This document shows, piece after piece, positions 1-9,066 of a stretch of DNA of 64,000 nt. Source of the DNA: Phycisphaerae bacterium (GTDB lineage Bacteria > Planctomycetota > Phycisphaerae > UBA1845 > Fen-1342); NCBI GenBank assembly GCA_028279405.1, contig JANQNU010000087.1, forward strand, positions 186,001 through 250,000. The letters run 5' to 3'. Position 1 is the first letter of the stretch. The number at the start of each line of letters is the position of its first letter. The position numbers and the translations under genes are program-made. Under the pieces are notes generated by a model. The model was given only the letters and a program-made list of their open reading frames with translations, was not told the origin of the DNA and made no database searches.

Positions 1-1
1 C

Positions 2-739
2 ATTCATTACTTCCTGTTCCTTGTCGCATTCGTAGCAACGGATACCGGAGAGGGATCGGTTTGTCAGGATGATATCGGACTCTATGAGTCTTTTGGTTAC
101 AACCTGATCCCCGAGGGTAGCGAGCAGTCTTTCGGCAATTTCTGCATCGAAGGGCCGGCGTTGACTTATTTCCATCGCAATGGCCAGTTTTCGGCGGGCG
201 GCACAGGCGGGGCGCTCGCGTCCGCGATCTCGCCGGCGCAGGGGACGACGCCGACGTTTGATACGTTCTTCAACAGTGCGGGTGCGATGGTTCCGGTTCC
301 GGACCAGATCATCTTCCACAATCCGGGCACAGGCGAAGGGGCCCAGCTCAAAATCAGTCGTAACGCGACCGCTCCGTGCGACGTGTTGATTGTTGCTGGC
401 GATCCGGAATGTCTGCAAGACTCGTTCTACTACGTGGACGATATCGATCTGATTGTCGGCTCGGACGCGCTGGGGATTGGATCGGGGCGGCGCGTTCCGG
501 GTGAGGTCCAGGGGACCGGTTGCAGTTGTCTGGGCACGAATGTTCCGGCGCAGCTTCTTGCACCTTCGGGTGAAACTGCCTCCGGGGCGCGGTGCAACGA
601 GTTCCTGCGCGGCGGGACGATCCAGTACGTCTTCATTCGGGAGGACACGAATCCGCCGATTCCGCAGTTGCTCTGGCGGGTGACGGACTCTACCGGCGTC
701 GTCTCGCACGAGTTTGACCCGCGGGCCAACATCCAGTAG
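2..739 (+). CDS. Unrecognised protein, 3' part of gene (5' end outside window)
   Basis: The frame is open from the first bases of the window to a TAG stop at 737-739, so the gene starts upstream; the internal TTG at 161 is not needed as a start. About 245 residues are visible. They are rich in Gly, Ser and Pro, with scattered Cys (for example a CSC motif near the middle) and few charged residues, which suggests an exported protein. The last 40 residues (around IQYVFIRE and QLLWRVTD) loosely recall the beta strands of minor pilins of the PilW/GspJ type, but no N-terminal pilin signal is available to test this. No family is assigned. Confidence 0.6.
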   Translation: MHYFLFLVAFVATDTGEGSVCQDDIGLYESFGYNLIPEGSEQSFGNFCIEGPALTYFHRNGQFSAGGTGGALASAISPAQGTTPTFDTFFNSAGAMVPVPDQIIFHNPGTGEGAQLKISRNATAPCDVLIVAGDPECLQDSFYYVDDIDLIVGSDALGIGSGRRVPGEVQGTGCSCLGTNVPAQLLAPSGETASGARCNEFLRGGTIQYVFIREDTNPPIPQLLWRVTDSTGVVSHEFDPRANIQ

Positions 740-975
740 TTCGGCGGCTCACTGGTAGGCCCGTGGTCGGTTCCGGTCCTCGGAGGGGGGTGGGGCTGGT
801 TGGCGGGCCGTCCAATTTTGAGACTGCAGTGCCGTTCGGGGGGGCAACACACCGATACCGTTAACAATGGGGTGCGGCCGCGTTGTGCTTGACGTGCTGC
901 GCGCGGTGTGCCACCCTCTTCGAGGTATCCGTTGCGTTTGGTCTGGATGGTCCGAAACCGGGCTCGCGAGTATCT

Positions 976-2913
976 ATGCCACGTTTGTCACCCGCCGAAA
1001 CGACGCTGGTCCGGCTCCTTCCGCGAATCGAGGCACGGTTCGCGACGCAGGTCGACCCTGCGGAGTGGGAGAGCTATGTCGCCCGTTTGCGCCGGCATTT
1101 CCCGGTCTTGTTCGGGCATCTTCAGACGCTCTATGCGCAACATTACGACTTTTTCTATCACCTCGAGCAGATCCTGATTTCGATCACGGAGATGTGGCTC
1201 GCACGATCGGACGAGCTGAAGGCGTTGGACGCGCGCCGGGAGTCCGATCCGCACTGGTACCAATCGAACCACATGATTGGTGCGATGTGTTACGTCGACC
1301 TGTTCGCCGGAGATCTCGACGGATTGCGGCAGAACATCGCGTACTTTACCGAGCTGGGCATCACCTACCTGCACCTCATGCCGGTCTTCAAGGTTCCCGA
1401 CGGCGACAACGACGGCGGCTATGCGGTCAGCAGCTATCGGGAAGTGGACGTCGAGTTGGGGACGATGGAGCAGCTTGCTGAGTTGGCGCGGGAGTTGCGC
1501 AATCGAGGTCTTTCGCTCTCGCTCGACTTCGTGTTCAACCACACGTCCGACGAGCACGAGTGGGCCCAGCGGGCCCTTGCCGGCGACGAGGAGTATCAGG
1601 ACTACTACCGGATGTTCCCGGACCGAACGATGCCGGACAAGTACGAGCAGAGTATCGGCGAGGTCTTCCCGGATGAGCGGCCCGGCTGCTTCACGTATCG
1701 TAACCGGCTGCGCAAGTGGGTCTGGACGACGTTCTACAACTACCAGTGGGATCTGAACTACGAGAACCCCACCGTGTTCAACAGAATGCTGGAGGAGATG
1801 CTGTTTCTGGCCAACCAGGGTGTCGAGATTCTGCGGCTCGATGCGGTCGCGTTTCTTTGGAAGCGGCTGGGGACCGACTGCCAGAACTTGCCGGAAGCGC
1901 ACATCATCATTCAGGCATTCAACGCAGCGGTGCGGATCGCGGCGCCCGCGATGGTCTTCAAGTCGGAGGCGATCGTTCATCCGGACGAAGTGCGGAAGTA
2001 CATTAGCGCGGAGGAGTGCCAACTTTCCTACAACCCGCAGTTGATGGCGCTGCTCTGGAATTCGCTTGCGACGCGTGAGGTCAAGGTGCTGCGGCACGCG
2101 ATGCGCGGGCGTTTCGCGATTCCGGGAGCGTGCGCGTGGGTCAACTACATCCGTTGTCACGACGATATCGGATGGGCCTTCTCCGACGAGGACGTCGTCG
2201 CGGCCGGGTACGAACCCAAGGCGCACCGGAACTACCTGACACAGTTCTTTGTCGGTCGCGCGCCGGAGAGCTTCGCTCGCGGTGCCCCGTTTCAGGAGGA
2301 TCCGCGCACCGGCGACGCGCGTGTCTCGGGGACCTGCGCGTCGCTGGCCGGGCTGGAACAAGCAACCGAGGAGAACGACGCGGAGAAGGTTGACCTTGCG
2401 ATCCGTCGTATTCTGATGCTGCACGGCGTGCTCTTCACCATCGGCGGCATTCCGTTGATCTATCTCGGCGACGAGGTCGCTCAACTCAACGATCATACCT
2501 ACGAGGACGATCCCGAGAAGACCGGCGATTCCCGCTGGCTGCATCGTGCCGCGTTCGATTGGGATCGGGCCGAGACGCGCGCGCAGCCCGAAAGCGTTCC
2601 GGGACGCGTCTATGCCGGCGTGCTCCAGCTGTGTCAGTTGCGCCGACAGAACCTCGCGTTCTTTGGCGGCGAGACTGAATTCATGGATGCCGGCAACGAC
2701 CACGTATTTGCGTACTTCCGTAATCACGAGGAGCACAGCGTGCTCGTCCTCGCGAATTTCTCCGATAGCGAGCAGCGGCTCGAGGCGCGTCGGCTACGAG
2801 CGCTCGGCCTCCGCAAGACAGTCGTCGATCTCGTGGCGGGCCGGTCGATCACCGCCACTCAGGAGCTTACCGTGGCACCGTATCAGTTTATGGTGCTGAC
2901 GCGCGGACGCTGA
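976..2913 (+). CDS. Amylosucrase-like glycoside hydrolase family 13 enzyme
   Basis: Amylosucrases cleave sucrose and transfer glucose to a growing alpha-1,4-glucan, releasing fructose. The 645-residue length fits the family. GH13 landmarks are present: FVFNHTSDEHEW near residue 187, the nucleophile Asp289 in RLDAV, the acid/base Glu331 in FKSEAI, and His395-Asp396 in RCHDD. The stretch SYNPQLMALLWNSLATRE, next to the sugar site, is very close to that of characterised amylosucrases and favours that over a trehalose synthase. The ATG at 976 begins a family-like N-terminus; a longer reading from 883 adds an unlikely Cys-rich leader. No signal peptide is seen, so a cytoplasmic enzyme is expected. 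Sucrose hydrolase activity cannot be excluded. The acylation genes follow on the same strand after about 180 bases. Confidence 0.88.
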   Translation: MPRLSPAETTLVRLLPRIEARFATQVDPAEWESYVARLRRHFPVLFGHLQTLYAQHYDFFYHLEQILISITEMWLARSDELKALDARRESDPHWYQSNHMIGAMCYVDLFAGDLDGLRQNIAYFTELGITYLHLMPVFKVPDGDNDGGYAVSSYREVDVELGTMEQLAELARELRNRGLSLSLDFVFNHTSDEHEWAQRALAGDEEYQDYYRMFPDRTMPDKYEQSIGEVFPDERPGCFTYRNRLRKWVWTTFYNYQWDLNYENPTVFNRMLEEMLFLANQGVEILRLDAVAFLWKRLGTDCQNLPEAHIIIQAFNAAVRIAAPAMVFKSEAIVHPDEVRKYISAEECQLSYNPQLMALLWNSLATREVKVLRHAMRGRFAIPGACAWVNYIRCHDDIGWAFSDEDVVAAGYEPKAHRNYLTQFFVGRAPESFARGAPFQEDPRTGDARVSGTCASLAGLEQATEENDAEKVDLAIRRILMLHGVLFTIGGIPLIYLGDEVAQLNDHTYEDDPEKTGDSRWLHRAAFDWDRAETRAQPESVPGRVYAGVLQLCQLRRQNLAFFGGETEFMDAGNDHVFAYFRNHEEHSVLVLANFSDSEQRLEARRLRALGLRKTVVDLVAGRSITATQELTVAPYQFMVLTRGR

Positions 2914-3091
2914 CGATTCGTTGCTCGTCGCTTGCAACGCCGGGTCAGCCTGCCACATCCCCAAGACGAACTGCGACGCCGCGCGGATGGAGATGTGTTC
3001 CTGCTGCGCTTGCGCTTTCCCGTCCGGGCGCGTATGAGCGCAGAACATGCGCGTGTCAACCGCAGGCCGGTCGCGCGACGATAAACGCAGC

Positions 3092-4513
3092 ATGCTCTTT
3101 ACGTCGCGGGTATTCATCGCGTTCTTCGTGCTGGTGTATGCCACCTATCTGCTGCTGCGCCATCGACACAGGGCGCAGAACCGGCTGCTGCTGGTCGCGA
3201 GCTATGTCTTCTACGGCTACTGGGACTGGCGGTTTCTGAGCTTGTTGGTGCTGTCGACGCTCGTCGACTATGTAGTGGGCGCGCGAATGGCGCGGAGCGA
3301 TCGAACTGCCGTTCGGCGAGCGCTGCTGACGACGTCGATCGTGGCCAACCTCGGGATTCTCGCGACCTTCAAGTATTTCAATTTCTTCGCGGAGAACTTC
3401 GCGGCGGCGCTGGGGGCCTTCGGGCTGCATGCGGACTTTGCGACGCTGAACATCGTGCTGCCGGTGGGCATATCGTTCTACACGTTCCAGTCCATGAGCT
3501 ACACGATCGATGTGTATCGGCGGCAACTCGAACCGACGCGCGACTTGCTGGATTTCGCGCTCTACGTGTCGTTCTTTCCGCAGCTCGTCGCCGGCCCGAT
3601 CGAGCGGGCAGTTCGGCTGCTGCCGCAAATCACGACCCCGCGCACGGTTTGCGCCACCGGTGTCAACGCAGGGCTGTTTCTGATCGTCTGGGGCTACTTC
3701 AAGAAGGTGGTGATCGCCGACAACGTCGCAGTCGTCGCCGACACGGTGTTCAACAACTATGCCCAACATCAGGGGCTCGATCTGGTGCTTGGCGCGTTGG
3801 CGTTCACCGTGCAGATCTACTGCGATTTCTCGGCGTATAGCGATATTGCACGTGGATTGGCGAAGCTGATGGGCTTCGAGCTGATGCTCAACTTCCGGTT
3901 GCCGTATTTCGCGCGAACGCCGAGTGAGTTCTGGCAACGCTGGCACGTCTCGCTTTCGAGCTGGTTGCGCGACTACCTGTACATTCCGTTGGGGGGCAAT
4001 CGCGGCGGCGCGCTGCGCACCAACCGCAACCTGCTGACCACCATGGTGCTGGGCGGCCTGTGGCATGGGGCGGCGTGGAACTTTGTCATCTGGGGCGTCT
4101 TTCACGGCGCGATTCTGGTGATCTATCGCGGCTTTGCGCGGTTCTCGGGTACCGTTGCGCGCCAGACGCGCTTCGTGCAGAGCGCCATCCGTACAGCGCA
4201 GTTGCCGCTGATGTTCCTGCTGACCGTAGTCGGCTGGGTGATCTTCCGCAGCCAATCGATCGAGCAGATCGTCCATTTTCTCACCGCGTGTGGCCTGGCC
4301 CAATCGAGCTCGACCGCGCAGCTGGCGGCAGACCTGATCTTCTTCAGCGTGCCGCTGGCGGCGTATCAGATCGCGCAGCACGCGAGTCGGAACTTGCTGG
4401 TCGCCGCACGCTGGCCGTTTGTCTTGCGACCGGTTTACCTGGCGGGGCTGATCGGTGCGATTTGCGTGTTTGGCAAGCGGGCGTCGAGCGAGTTCATCTA
4501 CTTCCAGTTCTGA
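3092..4513 (+). CDS. MBOAT family O-acyltransferase (AlgI/PatA-like)
   Basis: Membrane-bound O-acyltransferases of this kind move acyl groups, usually acetyl, across the inner membrane so that a periplasmic partner can attach them to an exopolysaccharide. The protein has about 473 residues with many hydrophobic segments. It carries the motifs YFGYW-like FYGYWDWRF near the N-terminus, the SFYTFQSMSYTIDVYR stretch, and the invariant histidine (His325) in GGLWHGAAWNFVIWG. Translation is placed at ATG 3092 (MLFTSRVF), since the reading from 3047 adds a charged non-hydrophobic leader. The next two genes encode SGNH-type partners, as in alginate (AlgI with AlgJ/AlgX) and other acetylation operons. 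Confidence 0.9.
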   Translation: MLFTSRVFIAFFVLVYATYLLLRHRHRAQNRLLLVASYVFYGYWDWRFLSLLVLSTLVDYVVGARMARSDRTAVRRALLTTSIVANLGILATFKYFNFFAENFAAALGAFGLHADFATLNIVLPVGISFYTFQSMSYTIDVYRRQLEPTRDLLDFALYVSFFPQLVAGPIERAVRLLPQITTPRTVCATGVNAGLFLIVWGYFKKVVIADNVAVVADTVFNNYAQHQGLDLVLGALAFTVQIYCDFSAYSDIARGLAKLMGFELMLNFRLPYFARTPSEFWQRWHVSLSSWLRDYLYIPLGGNRGGALRTNRNLLTTMVLGGLWHGAAWNFVIWGVFHGAILVIYRGFARFSGTVARQTRFVQSAIRTAQLPLMFLLTVVGWVIFRSQSIEQIVHFLTACGLAQSSSTAQLAADLIFFSVPLAAYQIAQHASRNLLVAARWPFVLRPVYLAGLIGAICVFGKRASSEFIYFQF

Positions 4514-4526
4514 CGGAGGCCGGTAC

Positions 4527-5612
4527 GTGCGCGCAGATTCGTATCCGGACGGCAACGTCGAACCGCCGACGGAACGCTCGCCGCGCGCGACGTGGCGCGG
4601 AATCGGTTGGACTGTGGCGGCCACGGCCGGCTTGTTGTTCGTGCTGAACGCAGGAGCGGGCATGTATCTGGGCCGGGCGCGTGCCGACTTCACCTACTGG
4701 CTGGTTCGTGAGAAATGGCGAATGCTGGATGCGCTGGAGGAGCCGGTCGACTGGCTGGTGCTCGGTGATTCCGGTGGGGCGCACGGCGTCGATCCGCAAA
4801 CGTTGCAGCAGCGGCTTGGCGGGCGGGCGTTGAACCTGTGCACAGTGGTTCACTATCTGTTGCCCGGCGATGTCTGGATGCTCGAGCGTTACATTGAACG
4901 CTTCGGTCCGCCGCGCGGCGTCGTGATCGTGCACAGCTATGACATGTGGCGCTACCCCGAGGTTCCGCTGTCGATGCTGGCGCACGTACCGCCGGCGCGG
5001 TGGCAGTACAGTTCCGTGCAGCCGAACGCCGCGGCTGGCGCGCGGAACCAAGCCAAGTTGTGGATGCGTCGAAACTTCCCGCTGGTCTCACAGCACAGGG
5101 CACTGTCGCGCGCATTGCGCGTAACGCGGACTGCAGTGAGTTATGGCGGACTCAGTCGTGGAGGGCAGTTGATCGACGTCCAGGCGAACCCGGAGTCCGT
5201 GCGGTCGCACTATGCCGAGCATGTCGAACGTCTGCGCGACAACCTGACGTTTCGCCTTGCCCCGGAGAACGAACGAGCGCTGGAACAACTGGCGGCGATC
5301 GCGGATGCTCACGATGTGCCGATCTTCCTGGCCTCGTCGCCGCAGTACGAAGGGTTGGCGCAGCTTGCCGAGTACCGTGCATACGTTGCCCGCATCGCCA
5401 GCGCGCTTACCGTCTTCGCGGAACGTCATCCCAACCTGCACGTGATTTTGCCCCGGCCCGTGAGCTTTCCCGCGGACCAGATGCAGAATGTCGATCACGT
5501 GGTCGGAGACGCGGCTCGACGTTACACGCGTGCGCTCGCGCGTGAGATCGACGCTACACAACTGCGCGCCGGGCCCGCTATCCAACACTCCCAGTCCGGT
5601 GGTCGTCCATGA
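4527..5612 (+). CDS. SGNH-type polysaccharide acylation partner, copy 1
   Basis: A protein of about 361 residues with one N-terminal membrane segment (around WTVAATAGLLFVLNAGAG) followed by a periplasmic domain. LVLGDSGG carries the presumed nucleophile Ser82, and VDHVVGDAA near residue 323 supplies Asp and His of the SGNH triad. Such proteins, for example AlgJ and AlgX, receive acyl groups from an MBOAT protein and place them on polysaccharide. The start is taken as GTG 4527: a GGAGG ribosome site at 4514-4518 lies 8 bases before it and 1 base after the MBOAT stop. The downstream gene is a paralog overlapping by ATGA. The exact polysaccharide is unknown. Confidence 0.72.
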   Translation: MRADSYPDGNVEPPTERSPRATWRGIGWTVAATAGLLFVLNAGAGMYLGRARADFTYWLVREKWRMLDALEEPVDWLVLGDSGGAHGVDPQTLQQRLGGRALNLCTVVHYLLPGDVWMLERYIERFGPPRGVVIVHSYDMWRYPEVPLSMLAHVPPARWQYSSVQPNAAAGARNQAKLWMRRNFPLVSQHRALSRALRVTRTAVSYGGLSRGGQLIDVQANPESVRSHYAEHVERLRDNLTFRLAPENERALEQLAAIADAHDVPIFLASSPQYEGLAQLAEYRAYVARIASALTVFAERHPNLHVILPRPVSFPADQMQNVDHVVGDAARRYTRALAREIDATQLRAGPAIQHSQSGGRP

Positions 5613-6703
5613 GCCGTAGCGATAGCCGCCCCATCGAAGCGCCGCGGCCGCCGGGCGAGCGGCTGTCCCGTGCAACGTGGCGCGGTATTGCGCTGACCGG
5701 TATCGCGACGTTGTTGCTGCTGCTGACGATGAATGGCGTGGCGGGTTGCTACCTTCGCCGCGCGCCGCACAACCTGGGTTACTGGCTGGTGCAGCAGAAG
5801 TGGGAGTTGTTGTCGACGCTCGACAGGCCCGTCGACTGGCTGGTGCTCGGCGACTCCGGGGGCGGACACGCCGTCGACCCGGCGGTGCTCACACGACGAC
5901 TCGGAGGCCGAGCGGTCAACTTGGGAACGGTCGCGGACTGCATGTTGCTTGGCGATCTCTGGATGCTGGAGCAGTATCTGGCGCGTTTTGGTCCACCCGC
6001 CGGCGGTGTGATCATCGTTCACAGTTACGACATGTGGAGTCGAACGCTGCCCCTCAGCCTGCTGGCGCAGGTGCCGCCCGAAGCCTGGCAGGGTAGCAGT
6101 GTGCAGCCGCGGGGCGCGCGCGGCGTGCGCAGCAAGGTCAAGCTGTGGATCGAACGTAACCTCCCGCTGGTCGCGCAGCACCGGACGTTGTCGCGAGCGC
6201 TACGTGGCCGTGAGACCAACGCGTCGTACGGAACACTCGACCCGGACGGGCTGCTGGTCGGCGTACGCGCGAACCCGGAGATTCTTGCCCCGCAGTGTCT
6301 CGAGCACGTCGAGCGGCTCGATACGGCCGCGGGCTTCCGGCTCGGTGGCGAGAACGGGGCGGCGCTAGCCGAGATCGTGGCGATCGCCGAACGGAACGCC
6401 GTGCCGCTCTACTTCGCCGCTGCCCCGCAATACGAGGGGCTGGCCAAGCACGCCGTCTACCGCGAGTACGTTGGCGAGATCGCGGCCACGCTCACGGCCT
6501 GGTCGGCGGATCATCCGGTCGTTCAACTGGTGCTTGCCCGACCGCTCGGGTTTCCCGCATCACAGATGCAGAACGTCAATCACGTCGTGGGTGACGCGGC
6601 CCGGACCTATACCGAAGAGCTGGCACGTGCCATCGACACGGCTCGGCGTCAGCAGCTGGCAAATCGCATGCCGAGCGCTGCGCGTCGGCATGGCACCCCA
6701 TGA
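5609..6703 (+). CDS. SGNH-type polysaccharide acylation partner, copy 2
   Basis: A tandem paralog of the preceding gene along its full length, 364 residues, with the same order of features: one membrane segment (GIATLLLLLTMNGVAG), LVLGDSGGG with Ser83, HSYDMWS, AAPQYEGLAKH and VNHVVGDAA near residue 324. The residue directly before the presumed catalytic His325 is Asn here but Asp in copy 1, so the two may differ in activity or acceptor. Its ATG overlaps the stop of copy 1 (ATGA), so the three genes from 3092 form one translationally coupled unit. It ends 53 bases before the convergent DUF4340 gene. Confidence 0.72.
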   Translation: MSRSDSRPIEAPRPPGERLSRATWRGIALTGIATLLLLLTMNGVAGCYLRRAPHNLGYWLVQQKWELLSTLDRPVDWLVLGDSGGGHAVDPAVLTRRLGGRAVNLGTVADCMLLGDLWMLEQYLARFGPPAGGVIIVHSYDMWSRTLPLSLLAQVPPEAWQGSSVQPRGARGVRSKVKLWIERNLPLVAQHRTLSRALRGRETNASYGTLDPDGLLVGVRANPEILAPQCLEHVERLDTAAGFRLGGENGAALAEIVAIAERNAVPLYFAAAPQYEGLAKHAVYREYVGEIAATLTAWSADHPVVQLVLARPLGFPASQMQNVNHVVGDAARTYTEELARAIDTARRQQLANRMPSAARRHGTP

Positions 6704-6755
6704 CGACCTGCCCCCCGTCCGGCGCTCATTGACGTGGCTGCCTTGCGGCACGCGA

Positions 6756-9062
6756 CTACGGGGTTTGGGCAGTTTCCGGCTTGATGTAGTAGTTCAAACC
6801 GTTGAGCAGCCTCTCGACGTCAGCCTGGCGCATGCGGAACACACGGCCGGCTTCGACCCACACCCCAAGGCGCGGAAGATCGCCTTGCCGCTCCTGCTCG
6901 AGCTTGAGCGTATGGGTCCGATCGTCCGCGGTTCGGATCTCGACAGTGACGGGTGCATTGCGGACCCACTCGGCCTCCGTGTCCGCGGATTGCCAGGTGA
7001 TGTACTCCTCGACACGAATGCCCGCGATGCCATCGAGCAACTCCTGCACCTTGCTGCGGGCCAGAGTGACGTATGGGTCGGGGACGTATTGCCAAGTACC
7101 ATCGACTTGCGCAAGCTCGAGCGTACCGCCGGGTGCTCGAGTGTGAACCGCGCGGATTTCCGGCGCGGTGAAGTCAAACAGCTGGCGACGGATCATCTCC
7201 GTAATCATGACCTGATAGACCGTATCATCGAGTTCGAACACATAAGGATCGTCGTCGATGCGCAGGTAGGCGTTCGTTCCTCGCTGGGCGACACGCAACG
7301 TATGTGTACGTTCGACGGTCGGCGGCGGCCCAGCCTGATCATCGCCGCCGGCAGCTGGCTCATCGACCGTGAAGGTGACGAGTACGCGCGGCGCATCGAG
7401 CCCGTACGTTGTGTCCGCGTCCTTGTCGACCACGCGTCGCGCCCGCAGCCGGGCAATGTCATTGGCGACGATCATCACGCTGTTCGGGTCGACCGGCGCT
7501 CCGGCGGGCTCGGTCATGATCCACGCACCGTTTTTTCGCTCCACAACATAGCGCGAATTGTCTCGGCGGATGTCGATCTTGCGGATTGCTTCAGGCTCCG
7601 CTTCGAAAATGGTGCGAGAACGCAAGGAAAGCGGGGCGACGCTGAGCCGTGCCGTCTGCGCCTGGCTCACAACGATGACGTTCGGCTGATCACTGCGCTT
7701 GACGTACGCGTTGCGACCGCTGCGGGTCACGTCGCCGACCAGTACCGTGATCTCATTCGGATCGTCGACCGTTCGGACTGTGACACTCGCGCGCGGTTCG
7801 GCGAGCCCGTATTCCTCGAGACCCTGCGGTGCATCGATGTAGTCGATCGCCCGCAGCTCTTCGAATGCCTCCAGTACGTCGGCGACGGCGGCTACATCGA
7901 GCTTGGCCAGATCGCCGTCGCCCACCCATTCGTTCTCCTGCTTGCGCAACGTGGCGTCCCGTCCCTGGAACCGAATCGTGAGCTGCGACGCGTCGCCGGC
8001 GGTCAGACGCGTGACTTGCGGGTCGCGCCAGGCGAGCGACGGGATCAGTTTCTCGAAATCGGCGCGTGAGATCGTTCCGATCCACTGCTGGTCTCCACGC
8101 CGAACAAACAGTGCGTCACCTGCCAGGTTCGCCGGGGCACCTACGAGAATTTCGTACGAACGTTCCTCGACTTCCGGCTCGTCTCCGGTGTCGGGCTTGT
8201 CCTCGTCCGACGGTGCCGGCTTCGTGCGCATCGTGTCCAGCGTGAGTCGCAGCACGGGTGCGTCGAAGCCGTAGCCGCGCGCCGCGGACTCGTCGACGAA
8301 GTTCTGAATCCGCAAGCGACTGAGCGCCGTGAGCATGCCAGTGACCTGATCGCGCCCGGCAAACGCCTTGACGGGCGTTTCGAAAGACCAGTCGCCGGCC
8401 GTGCGCTGCAGCACATAGGATTTCCCGGCATGCTCCGCCGTGAGGCGTATCGCGTCCGGAGCGAAGAAGCTCACGACGCGCTTCGAACGGAACGCGTTCA
8501 CCGAGGGATCGAGCACCCGTTTGGCCAGGTCGCGATCGCCAAGGAGGACCCGGGCTTCTCCATCGACGCGGACATACGTCGAGCTGCTCAACGGCGCCTG
8601 GCCGCCGATCTGTAACACGTGCGTCTGGTCGTCAGTGTCGATGAGCGTCAATGTGGCGCGCGGCGGATCCAGACCGGCCTCCGTCGGCGACAGCGAGCCA
8701 CGGCCCGTGGTCGGAAACGACTCCTGAATGCGGAGGTGCACGACGTCCCCGAGCAACGAGGTTACCGCAAAACTTTCTGTCTCTGATTCGAACGGGGCCG
8801 TCATCGTCCATTTGGACTCACCCGCCGGATCCGCGACCACCTTGAAGTCCAGCGTCGGGCGGCCGTCGCGCTCCAGTTTGACTTCGCGGATGTCGGCCGC
8901 TTCCAGCGGCTTTCCGAGCGCGAGCTCGTCGGCGCCGTTGTCATTGGCGGTGGCCGCGTTGTTGCCGTCGGCCTCGGTCTTTTTCAACGCCGGCGTGAAG
9001 TACCACAACGCGCCGACGCCGACCACCAGCACCAGCAACACGAACGTCGTTTTGAAGCTCAT
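6756..9062 (-). CDS. DUF4340-type membrane-anchored protein of the ABC operon
   Basis: A 768-residue protein with one N-terminal membrane segment (TTFVLLVLVVGVGALWYF) and a long extracytoplasmic part made of repeated beta modules, with phrases such as YGLDAPRVLVTF, YGFDAPVLRLTL and EYGLAEPRASVTV. These recur in DUF4340 proteins, which often stand beside GldG-like ABC auxiliary genes. The function of the family is not established; a part in exporting or handling an envelope substrate is inferred from the operon. The start lies 4 bases after the stop of the GldG-like gene, so the two are co-translated. It is the last gene of the unit that begins at 12915. Confidence 0.8.
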   Translation of the reverse strand: MSFKTTFVLLVLVVGVGALWYFTPALKKTEADGNNAATANDNGADELALGKPLEAADIREVKLERDGRPTLDFKVVADPAGESKWTMTAPFESETESFAVTSLLGDVVHLRIQESFPTTGRGSLSPTEAGLDPPRATLTLIDTDDQTHVLQIGGQAPLSSSTYVRVDGEARVLLGDRDLAKRVLDPSVNAFRSKRVVSFFAPDAIRLTAEHAGKSYVLQRTAGDWSFETPVKAFAGRDQVTGMLTALSRLRIQNFVDESAARGYGFDAPVLRLTLDTMRTKPAPSDEDKPDTGDEPEVEERSYEILVGAPANLAGDALFVRRGDQQWIGTISRADFEKLIPSLAWRDPQVTRLTAGDASQLTIRFQGRDATLRKQENEWVGDGDLAKLDVAAVADVLEAFEELRAIDYIDAPQGLEEYGLAEPRASVTVRTVDDPNEITVLVGDVTRSGRNAYVKRSDQPNVIVVSQAQTARLSVAPLSLRSRTIFEAEPEAIRKIDIRRDNSRYVVERKNGAWIMTEPAGAPVDPNSVMIVANDIARLRARRVVDKDADTTYGLDAPRVLVTFTVDEPAAGGDDQAGPPPTVERTHTLRVAQRGTNAYLRIDDDPYVFELDDTVYQVMITEMIRRQLFDFTAPEIRAVHTRAPGGTLELAQVDGTWQYVPDPYVTLARSKVQELLDGIAGIRVEEYITWQSADTEAEWVRNAPVTVEIRTADDRTHTLKLEQERQGDLPRLGVWVEAGRVFRMRQADVERLLNGLNYYIKPETAQTP

Positions 9063-9066
9063 CGAA

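Noticed and set aside
988-2736. 582-codon open frame opposite the amylosucrase-like gene
   Set aside because: It is the antisense shadow of a clear GH13 gene; its composition is Arg, Val and Leu noise without motif or ribosome site.
3056-4693. 545-codon minus-strand frame opposite the MBOAT gene
   Set aside because: Arg/Gln/His-rich shadow typical of antisense GC-rich coding DNA; the MBOAT motifs are on the plus strand.
6471-8069. 532-codon plus-strand frame over the DUF4340 gene
   Set aside because: Overlaps the end of the SGNH copy 2 gene and the opposite DUF4340 gene, both of which have recognisable features; this one has none.
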